A DNA stretch of 25,191 nucleotides from an uncultured Actinoplanes sp. GTDB taxonomy: Bacteria > Actinomycetota > Actinomycetes > Mycobacteriales > Micromonosporaceae. Shown here piece by piece: positions 15,022 through 23,100 of this stretch (its first letter is position 1; each line of letters begins with the position of its first letter). The stretch lies in NCBI GenBank assembly GCA_934667465.1, contig CAKUMG010000005.1, positions 1-25,191 of the forward strand, in the 5' to 3' direction. The position numbers were made by a program, and so were the translations under genes. The notes beneath the pieces were generated by a model. It saw nothing but the letters and a program-made list of their open reading frames with translations. It did not search any database and was not told where the DNA came from.

Positions 15022-18000
15022 ATGTCCGGCACCCCCACTGTCCAGAGACTGCCGGACGGCACTGTCTTCAGTGACTTCGACAGCGAAGGCCGCCCCGGCC
15101 ACATCGAAACGCCCGCCGAAGACGGACAGCCCTCCTCCGAGGCCGACATCACCTACGACGGCGACCACACCCGCTACGTCTACGCCGATGGCACCACCGC
15201 CATCTATCGCGGGGACCAACTCCTCGAACAGAAGCTCGAGGACGGCACCATCTACACCGCATTCGACGCCGACAACCGCCCCGGCCACATCAAGACCCCC
15301 GACACCGAAGCCGATGTCACCTACCGGAACGACCAGGCCGTCTATTCCTACGCCGACGGTTCGGCGATCGTCCGCGACACTGCGTCCGGCAGGATGATCA
15401 GTCAACAGACTGCGGACGGTCAGATCTACACAGTCTTTGACGACGAGGACCGTCCCGGCCACATCACAACGCCCGGCAAAGACGGGCAGCCCGCCACCGA
15501 GGCTGACATCGCCTATGACGGTGGCAACCAAGTGGTCTACACCTACGCCGACGGCTCCGTGACCATCCACGACACCGCCACCGATACCCTCATCAGCCAG
15601 AAGACACCCGACGGACAGATCTACTCCGGCTTCGACACCAACGACCGACCCGGACACGTCTACAGCCCCGCCGCCGGCGGCACACCCGAATCCCACGCCG
15701 ACATCACCTACGACGGCGACCACACGACCTACACCTATGCCGACGGCTCCGTAACCATCCGCGACACCACCACCGACACCCTCATCAGCCAGCAAACCGC
15801 CGACGGCCAGATCTACACCCAATTCGACGCCCAAGACCGCCCCGGCCACGTCTACACCCCGGCCACCGCCGGCAAACCCGAGGCCCACGCCGACATCAGC
15901 TATCGCGACGACAGAACCCTCTATTCATACGCCGACGGCACCACCGCCACCTACCACGACAACCGCCTCATCGAACAGAAGCTCGAAGACGGCACCACCT
16001 ACAGCGCGTTCGACGCCGACAACCGCCCCGGCCACATCAAGACCCCCGACACCGAAGCCGATGTCACCTACCAAGGCGACCACGCCACCTACACCTACAC
16101 CGACGGCTCGGTGGTCGTCCGCGACACCACCAACGACACCCTCATCAGCCAAAAGACCGCCGACGGCCGGATCTTCACCGATTTCGACGACGACCGCCCC
16201 GGCCACGTCCGCACGCCGCCGAAGGACGGCGAACCCGCCTCCGGCGCGGACATCGAGTACGTCGGCGAGGACACCCTCTACCACCACGACGACGGTTCCG
16301 TAGCCACCTACCGTGATGACGATCTCGTCCAGCAGAAGCTGCAGGACGGCACGGTCTACAGCGACTTCGACGACCGGGACCGGCCGCATGCCGTGTCGGT
16401 CCCCGAGCAGCAGAACCAGTCGGCAACCAGCGCCGTCATCAGCTACGACGACCGCTACACCACGTTCACGTACACCGACAAGACAGTTCTGAAGTTCGAT
16501 TCCAGCACCGATCAGATCGTCAGCCAGCGCCTGCCCGACGGCAAGGTGTACACCGAGTTCGACGAGCGAGACCGCCCGCAGCACCTGCAGGTGCCCTCGT
16601 ACGACGGCAAGCCCGCGACCGAGGCCGACATCTACTACGAGCAAAGTCATGTCGTGTACGCGTACAAGGACGGCTCGGTGACGATCCACGACTCGGCGAC
16701 CGACAGGCTGGTCAGTCAGAAGACACCGGACGGGCGGATCTACACGGGCTTCGACGACGAGGACCGTCCGGGGCATATTTTCACACCGGCCGACGGGGAC
16801 AAGCCGGAGTCCCACGCCGACATCTCGTACGACAGTGATCGGGTGACCTACTCGTACAGCGACGAGTCCGTGGTCGTGCACGACAGCGCAACCGATCGGG
16901 TCGTCACACAGACGACGCGCGACGGCACGGTGTACAGCGACTTCGACGAGAACGGCGACCCGGGGCACGTCAAGCTGCCGGCCGCAGACGACCGCCCCGC
17001 CACGAGCGCCGACATCACCTACACCGACGACGAGACCAGCTACACGTACCAGGACGGGTCCGTCGTCACCTACGCCTCCGGCAGCAACACCGTCCTCACC
17101 CACCGGACGGCCGACGGCGACGAGTACAGCGACTTCGACAAGAACGGCGACCCGCGGCACGTGGAGATCGCCGCGCGGGACGGCAAACCCGCCACCAGCG
17201 CGGAGATCACCTATCCCGAGGGCCGGACGGTCTACTCGTACGACGACCGCACCGTCATCACGTACGACTCGCAGACCCGCGAGGTGATCACCCAGCGAAC
17301 GCCCGACGGGACGCTCTACAGCGACTTCGACGCCGACGGCCGGCCCCAGCACGTCAAGATTCCGGCGCAGAACGGCCGGCCGGCGACCTCGGCTGACATT
17401 GCCTACGACGGCGACCGCACCGTCTACTCGTTCACCGACCACACCAAGGTGATCTACGAGAACGAGCAAGTGGTACGGCAGGAGATGCCGGACGGCTGGG
17501 TCATCACGTACGGGGACGGCCGCCCGGTGCGGGGAGAGAACCTCCGGACCGGGGAGAAGGTGACCGTCGAGCCGCACGACGGAGGGCTGCTCTGGATCTA
17601 CTCCGACGGCACCCGGCTGTGGGTCGACGACGAAGGCAGCCCGGTCAAGATGACCACCGCCGACGGGTGGACGTTCGACGAGTTCGACGGCCGGGGCCGG
17701 CCTGCGCGCGGGTCGAGGACCGGTGACGACGGCGAGGTCATGACCGTGACAATCGTCCACGACTTCGACGGGAACGGCTCCACCCGCTGGATCTATGTGG
17801 AGGACGGGGAGCAGACGACAATCGTCACCGATGGCAATGGCGCACCCGTCACGCAGACCAACCCAGACGGGACCTCGTTCGAGTATCTGGTGGAGATGGC
17901 GCGGCTGCGCGAGGCGATCGGTGTCGTCGCGCGGGAACGGGATCAGATCGAGCTGTACATCGGCCGGATCGTCGCCAAGTTCGACGACATCCACCGTGAA

Positions 18001-18195
18001 TTTTGGCGAGGGCCGGCATCGGACGCCTTCGACGAACACATGCAGAGCGTCCACCATCTGAAGACGTCGGTGTTCGAGGTGTTGTCGGAGACCGTGCACC
18101 GGATGCAGGTCTCCTACAACCTCTACGTCGAGGCCGAGCGGGTGAGCCACGACAACCTGACCCCCGTCCCGGTGGACAAGTCCCCGTACGCGTAG
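15022..18195 (+). CDS. YD-like beta-repeat protein with C-terminal WXG100-like domain
   Basis: A 1057-residue acidic protein without cysteine. Residues about 12-823 are 13 tandem repeats of about 58-66 residues. A typical unit reads DGxIYSxFDxxDRPGHVxTP, then a variable spacer, ADIxYDGDxTxYxYADGS, and a hydrophilic TLISQKTx end. The FDxDGRP turn and YxYxDGS strands resemble YD/RHS repeats, which form long beta structures. Residues about 824-955 are degenerate repeats. The last 100 residues (from about 957) are helical and carry W-R-G (bases 18004-18012), followed 40 residues later by Y-V-E-A-E. Both halves of the type VII signature are therefore in one C-terminal domain. WXG/LXG domains of exported polymorphic toxins are normally N-terminal, so this order is unusual. 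There is no signal peptide. The upstream EspC-like gene is the likely partner. A secreted surface or effector role is inferred; no catalytic domain is visible. Confidence 0.88.
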   Translation: MSGTPTVQRLPDGTVFSDFDSEGRPGHIETPAEDGQPSSEADITYDGDHTRYVYADGTTAIYRGDQLLEQKLEDGTIYTAFDADNRPGHIKTPDTEADVTYRNDQAVYSYADGSAIVRDTASGRMISQQTADGQIYTVFDDEDRPGHITTPGKDGQPATEADIAYDGGNQVVYTYADGSVTIHDTATDTLISQKTPDGQIYSGFDTNDRPGHVYSPAAGGTPESHADITYDGDHTTYTYADGSVTIRDTTTDTLISQQTADGQIYTQFDAQDRPGHVYTPATAGKPEAHADISYRDDRTLYSYADGTTATYHDNRLIEQKLEDGTTYSAFDADNRPGHIKTPDTEADVTYQGDHATYTYTDGSVVVRDTTNDTLISQKTADGRIFTDFDDDRPGHVRTPPKDGEPASGADIEYVGEDTLYHHDDGSVATYRDDDLVQQKLQDGTVYSDFDDRDRPHAVSVPEQQNQSATSAVISYDDRYTTFTYTDKTVLKFDSSTDQIVSQRLPDGKVYTEFDERDRPQHLQVPSYDGKPATEADIYYEQSHVVYAYKDGSVTIHDSATDRLVSQKTPDGRIYTGFDDEDRPGHIFTPADGDKPESHADISYDSDRVTYSYSDESVVVHDSATDRVVTQTTRDGTVYSDFDENGDPGHVKLPAADDRPATSADITYTDDETSYTYQDGSVVTYASGSNTVLTHRTADGDEYSDFDKNGDPRHVEIAARDGKPATSAEITYPEGRTVYSYDDRTVITYDSQTREVITQRTPDGTLYSDFDADGRPQHVKIPAQNGRPATSADIAYDGDRTVYSFTDHTKVIYENEQVVRQEMPDGWVITYGDGRPVRGENLRTGEKVTVEPHDGGLLWIYSDGTRLWVDDEGSPVKMTTADGWTFDEFDGRGRPARGSRTGDDGEVMTVTIVHDFDGNGSTRWIYVEDGEQTTIVTDGNGAPVTQTNPDGTSFEYLVEMARLREAIGVVARERDQIELYIGRIVAKFDDIHREFWRGPASDAFDEHMQSVHHLKTSVFEVLSETVHRMQVSYNLYVEAERVSHDNLTPVPVDKSPYA
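15262..15325 (+). repeat. 64-bp exact direct repeat, copy 1
   Basis: By my reading this segment, encoding FDADNRPGHIKTPDTEADVTY, is identical base for base to 16009-16072. The copies lie 747 bp (249 residues, four repeat units) apart, and similarity extends on both sides at lower identity. This suggests recent duplication or gene conversion of a four-unit block. Confidence 0.85.
16009..16072 (+). repeat. 64-bp exact direct repeat, copy 2
   Basis: Second copy of the 15262-15325 segment, within repeat unit 6. The preceding bases encode EQKLEDGT in both copies with only a few differences, so the duplicated block is longer than the exact match. Confidence 0.85.
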
Positions 18196-18196
18196 G

Positions 18197-20131
18197 TCAG
18201 CCCGGGCAGGTCATGACGGCCTCCATGACCTGCGGAACGACCTCGGGATTGCCGCTCAGCAGGGGGCTCAGCCGATGGAGCTCGGTGACCCATTCGGCCC
18301 GGATGCCGCCCTCAGTGGGTAGCTTCGGCCCGAGCTGATGAATCCGAGCGGTCACCTGTGCTGCGTCGGCCGTGCCGGCGATCAGGTCGCTGAGTGACTG
18401 GGTGATCTGCTGGCTGACGACGTCGTCGAGGCCTTTGCCGGCGAGCGCGGCGAGCTGCGGCAACAGTGCGGGCACCTGCGCCGGGGCCGCCGTGAGCAGG
18501 GGGCCGAGGATCGCGCCGGGCCTGCGCCGGTCGCCGAGGTAGTCGAGGGTGGCGTCGAGGCGCCCGGCATCCGCCAGGTTCAGGACGGCCTGGTGCCCCT
18601 CGAACATCGGTACCCGGGCGCTGATCTCCGCCACCTGGCCCAGGCCGGTGCGCAGATCCGCCCCGAGCCGCCCGACGGTGGCGCGCACCGTCTCGGGCTC
18701 GGTCAGCGAGGTGGTGAGGAAGGTGCCGACCGCCAGGCTGGGACGCGGGAACGGCGGCCGGCGATGGACGCCGCCGCCGTCACGGATCAGGTCGGCGCTC
18801 AGCTCGTCCCGGACCGCGACGGGCTGCTCCTTGCCCGGCTCGCGCATCGCCCACGGTGGGGGTCCGAGGTTGACGAGCGAGCCGCCTGTGGTCAGCCCCG
18901 GCGTCTGGTGGAGCACGGCGGCGTTGCGCTCCGTCAGCTTCCCGAGCAGGCCGGCGATGTCGCCGAGCGTCACGACCAGCGGCACCTCACCGGCCCATCC
19001 GTACACCTCGAGCCGCTCGTCGAGCCGGGTCAGCACCTTCTCGGTCACCGCGGCGCCGGGCCGTTCCACCCCGGCGACGATCATCGGCTGGTCGAGCTCC
19101 TGCGCCAGCTCGGCGAGCATCGCCAGATGACGGTCGATCCCCGTACGCGGTCCTACGACCTCGACGCTGAAAGCGCCGCCGTCGGCGGTGCGCCATTGGA
19201 AGAGCTCCTGCTCGTCCGGCCGTACGCCGTAGAGGATTTCTTGCAGCTTCGCCGGGGAGATGTCGGCGGGCAGTTCGGCGTAGTGGATGGCGGCCGGCTC
19301 CAGCGGCAGCAGTCCGGGCGCGGCGGCGGCCACGTCGATGACGGCGAGGTTGCCGGTGTCCGCGTGCCGGACCAACTGGAACGGCCGATCCGCGACGACC
19401 AGCGCCTGCCCACCGGCGGGGAGCTCGCGCAGCGCGTACGCGAGAAAGGCATATCCGTCCGCCACGGCAGGCGTCGTCCCGGTCGCCGCGAAGGCGTCGC
19501 CCACCGGTGACGCCTGCGCCTCCCCGGAACCGGGCAGGACATCGCCGAACAGGTGCCCGACCTGAGCGGGCGGCATGCCGAGCTGGACCCCGTCGGGAGA
19601 GAGGACCAGACGGTGTGACTTGTTGCGCAGCAGGTGTGCGAGCGCGGCGCGCGTGGATCTCGGCAGCACCTGGACCCACTCGCCGGCGCCGGGCGCGACC
19701 TGGGTGCCCGCCGCGTCGAGGTCCAGCACCCGGTGCTCGGCAAGGGGCAGGTCACCGCCCGCCGTGGTGTCCAGGGCACGAACCGGGAACCGCACCGGCA
19801 GTCCGAGCCGGTCGGCCCACTCGCCCAGCTCCTCCAGGCTCTGGTCGCCGACGGACTCGGGCGGCAGCACGACTACCGACCGGTCCAGCGATTGGACCGG
19901 ATAGCGGTCGAGGTAGAGCCGTAGCCGCTCCGACGTCAGGATGCGGTCGGTCAGCGGGACCAGCGTGGTCAGCCCCGGCGCGGCGACACGCGGACGGCTG
20001 ACAGCCTTCTCGATGCTCGCCGGGGACATCCCTTGGCCGTCGAGGTACAGATCACCGTCGCCCATGATGATGCCGTTGGCGCACAGCGGCTGCCGGTCGC
20101 TGGGAAACCACATCGGAAGGTTGTGCTTCAC
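18197..20131 (-). CDS. Unknown 644-aa protein with repeated beta/alpha modules and near-terminal Cys
   Basis: The start is GTG 20131, chosen for GGAG six bases upstream; ATG 20113 has no ribosome site. I do not recognise the protein. Residues 84-160 (SVVVLPPESVG, LEELGEWADRLGLPVRFPV, EWVQVLP) and 347-425 (QPMIVAGVERPG, GEVPLVVTLGDIAGLLGKL, GSLVNLGPP) look like two copies of one strand-helix-strand module. The same module appears in the upstream giant. Residues about 515-644 form a helical tail ending in VMEAVMTCPG. Cys17 and Cys642 are the only cysteines. There is no signal peptide, membrane helix or catalytic motif I can name. It starts 14 bases after the giant's stop, so the two are co-transcribed and probably act together. 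It meets the beta-repeat gene tail to tail with one base between stops. Confidence 0.85.
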   Translation of the reverse strand: MKHNLPMWFPSDRQPLCANGIIMGDGDLYLDGQGMSPASIEKAVSRPRVAAPGLTTLVPLTDRILTSERLRLYLDRYPVQSLDRSVVVLPPESVGDQSLEELGEWADRLGLPVRFPVRALDTTAGGDLPLAEHRVLDLDAAGTQVAPGAGEWVQVLPRSTRAALAHLLRNKSHRLVLSPDGVQLGMPPAQVGHLFGDVLPGSGEAQASPVGDAFAATGTTPAVADGYAFLAYALRELPAGGQALVVADRPFQLVRHADTGNLAVIDVAAAAPGLLPLEPAAIHYAELPADISPAKLQEILYGVRPDEQELFQWRTADGGAFSVEVVGPRTGIDRHLAMLAELAQELDQPMIVAGVERPGAAVTEKVLTRLDERLEVYGWAGEVPLVVTLGDIAGLLGKLTERNAAVLHQTPGLTTGGSLVNLGPPPWAMREPGKEQPVAVRDELSADLIRDGGGVHRRPPFPRPSLAVGTFLTTSLTEPETVRATVGRLGADLRTGLGQVAEISARVPMFEGHQAVLNLADAGRLDATLDYLGDRRRPGAILGPLLTAAPAQVPALLPQLAALAGKGLDDVVSQQITQSLSDLIAGTADAAQVTARIHQLGPKLPTEGGIRAEWVTELHRLSPLLSGNPEVVPQVMEAVMTCPG

Positions 20132-20136
20132 GGTCG

Positions 20137-20140
20137 CTCC
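20137..20140 (-). promoter_or_regulatory. Ribosome binding site of the 644-aa gene
   Basis: GGAG on the minus strand lies within the 14-base gap after the upstream stop, with a six-base gap (GCGACC, less one) before GTG 20131. The tight spacing favours reinitiation after the upstream giant. Confidence 0.6.
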
Positions 20141-20145
20141 AAGGT

Positions 20146-23100
20146 TCAGCAGTTCGAGAAGGTCTCGGTCAGGACCCGGAGGTTGTCGAGGTAGGGGCCG
20201 GCCTGTCCGGCCTCGAACACCCCGGGCAGACCCCGTTCCTGCAGCAGGTCACGTCCGCGGGCGAGCCGCAGCACGTTCATCCAGCGCTCGTTCGGCGTGA
20301 CCACGCAGTTCTCGACCAGGTGCAGCGCCTTGGCGTAGGTATCGTTCTCCAGAGGCTGAGCTGCCTCCTCCGGCGTGAGCGAGAGCATCATCCCGACACC
20401 TTCGACGACCCGGGCGTAGGTGAGTGCCGCGTCCAGCCCTGGTGTAGTCGTCCCGTCGGGGGTCAGCACGCCGCGGGCCAGCTTGGCCGCCTGCGTCCCG
20501 GTGATCTTGCCCTGGAAGAGCAGGCTGAGCAGTTGATCGTTCCAGGCCCGCCGCTGCGCGAGCGTGTCCTTCGGCTCCAGGTAGCGGACGGCGACAAGCG
20601 GCGACAGGGGTCCGTCCGGGGCGACGCGTTCCAGCCCGCTCACCTCGTCATGAACGCCCGGGTCGAGCGGTCCGAAGGCAGTGCCGAGACCGCCGGCCTG
20701 CCGGGCCAGGTCGAGCACCACCTCGTACGCGTGCAGCTCCCGGTTGTCCGGATAGGTGCCCAACCGCTCCGCCAGCACCGCGGTGGCGTCCGCCCCAAGC
20801 AGCTCGCTCAGATGCCCGGCGAGGTATTCGCCCGTCTCTGCCCAGCGGGGGGTGTCCAGCCAGCCGTCGACCAGCTCCACGGCCGGCGTCCGGTCGGTCA
20901 CGTGCACGCCCGGGCTCGTGAAGTGCTCGGGCCCGAGGTCCGTCGCCTCCGCCCGTACACGCCCGTCGGAACCGGTCACCCGCCAGGTCTGGCTCATCCC
21001 GGAAGGCGTACGGGTCACGGCGATCACACCCGAGCGCGACAGCGTCTCGGTCAGAGCCTCCGTCAGCTCGGTCGCGACCACCCGCGGCTCACGCCCGCCG
21101 GACCGATACCGGCGCACGAGCGAGCCGAGCGCGGTCAGCTCACGACTGTCCGGTGCCACGGCACCGACCACCAGAACGGGCCAGGAGCCCGCCGAGGGAT
21201 TCGCCGAGAGCTGCGTGATCCGGTCGAGCAGGGAAGGATCGGGAGTACCGATAATCGTGAGGTGAGCTCGCCGCCCGGTCTCCAGCCCGGTCTTGAGATC
21301 GCTGTCGGCCGCCCGTTCCGCGGCGTGCTCGTTGATCCGGAGCTGGTGCGCCTCGTCCGATCCGCCGGGGTGAGCGGGCGGCGCCGACCAGCGGGCGACC
21401 AGCGCTTCCACTTCGGGTACCTCGGCCGCCGCACCGAGGACCAGCCTGATTTCCTCGTGTACCTGATCGATGGACAGCAGCACATCGTGCAATTCCGCAC
21501 GGAGAGTCTCCGGCCCGGCGGAGGGGTCGAGGGCGAGCAGCGCATGGTTCAGGTTCGCGAAGAGGATCTGCGCATCGCTGCCGGCCGGCAACTCTGCTCG
21601 CACCCGTGCGCCGTATCCCTCGGCATGGTCGTGCCGGATCCCGTCCAGGATCGCCCGCAGCTGCGCTACGCTCCGATGCGCGAGGAGCTTCTCGTGATTC
21701 GGACCGTCCGTCTGCGGCAATCGCACCATGTGGACCTGGACATCGGTCACCGGATCCGGCCCGTCCGTGACGGCCAGGGTCAGCGCGGCGGCTTGCTGCG
21801 GGGTCAGCGCGCCCGTCGGCCGCAGCGGGGCCGGTCGTCCGCCCGACGTCAGATACCGGAAAGCCACCGTCAGCGCGGGACTGTTTTGACGGGCCAGGTC
21901 GAGCAGCACCTCGTACGCCCGCAACTCCCGGTTGAAGGGGTCCTCGCTCAGCAGATCCGTCATGCTGCGGGCGACGTACCGGCTGAGTCTGTCTTCCAAA
22001 CCTGCCGAGAGGTACCGCTGCGCTTCCCGCCACGAGGGAGTCGAGAGCCAGCCGTCCAGCCAGGCACGCCCGGCGTCGTTTCGCCGGTCATTGGCCGCCC
22101 GGGCAGGCGGTGGAGGAATCTCGTCGAAGTGCCGCACGGTGAGGAGCGCATCCTGGTGCAGCCGAGCGCCGGACGGCCCGAAAGTCACCCACACAGATGC
22201 CGGTTTGGCGGCGGTCCTGACGACCGACGGGGTCCGCGTCCTGGTGAGCAGCTCGATCAAGTCCTTGGACGCGTCGGTGGCGACTACGACGGGTATGTGA
22301 TCGAGGGCGTGGTAGCGGTGGATCAGGGAACCCAGCGTGGTCAGCTCGTCGTGGTGCCGATCCCGCCCGGCCCCCTCGATCACCAGCACCGGGCGGCCGC
22401 GGCCGGCGGTACCAGCCGATGCACGGATCAGGGTCCCGAGCAGTTGGGTCCCACCGGTCCACGCCGCGCGGTCACCGGCGACGACCAGGTGCTGCCACCG
22501 CCACACCTGCCGACCGGCTTTGAGTGCCTCCGGCCCGATCGGTGGCAGCGGCGGACCGTAGCCGGCATACCCGCCCTCGATCGAATGCACGTACAACTCG
22601 CTCGCCTCGGCGGGGCCTGCGGCCAGCTCCGTACTTCCGCTGCGGAAAACCGTCATCAGGCGTACGCCGAGTGTGTGCGCCAGGACTTCCTTGATCTCCC
22701 GGTGCCGGAGCCTCCCGGCCAGGACGGGGTCGCGCAGTATCTCGGCGTACACCTGCTCGTGACTCAGCTGTCCGCCCGCATCGGCTGCGGCCACGTGCCG
22801 GTGCACCAGTTTCTCCCCCGGTAGACCGGGGTTCACGTCGTAGTAGGCCGTGATGTATCGCCTGACCCATGCGGCGTCAAGGGTGAGTCCGGCATCGGCC
22901 TGTCTGGTCCGGACGATCGTGAGCAGTGTGCGTCGGTGGTCCGCCGGGATGGCGTCCATCGCCAGCTCGTGGGCATCCATCATCGAGATCGGGGGCAGCG
23001 TCACCGTACCGGAGTCGAGCACGTCGGCGGCATGGGCGAGGAGGGCAGCGGGGCCGGTGACGCCGTCCGGCAGCGGCACGCCCTGCCGGACGGCGGACGA

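Larger units (their letters stand above)
15055..17490 (+). repeat. Thirteen tandem coding repeats (about 187 bp each)
   Basis: Each unit begins at a DG dipeptide and runs to the next, usually 58-66 residues. Units 2 and 6 lack the six- to seven-residue spacer insert after the xTP motif and are shorter. Units 1-7 are closest to one another. Units 8-13 are more diverged and replace GH with QH, RH or AV in several places. Unit boundaries keep the reading frame throughout. Confidence 0.9.

Noticed and set aside
15055..17490. Regularly spaced repeats as a CRISPR array
   Set aside because: Units are about 187 bp, diverge gradually and keep one reading frame with protein-level conservation. There are no short identical repeats with unrelated spacers and no cas genes.
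15925..18150. A 741-codon minus-strand frame opposite the beta-repeat gene
   Set aside because: Its own periodicity simply reflects the repeats on the plus strand. The plus-strand frame has a ribosome site, YD-like repeats and a WXG domain.
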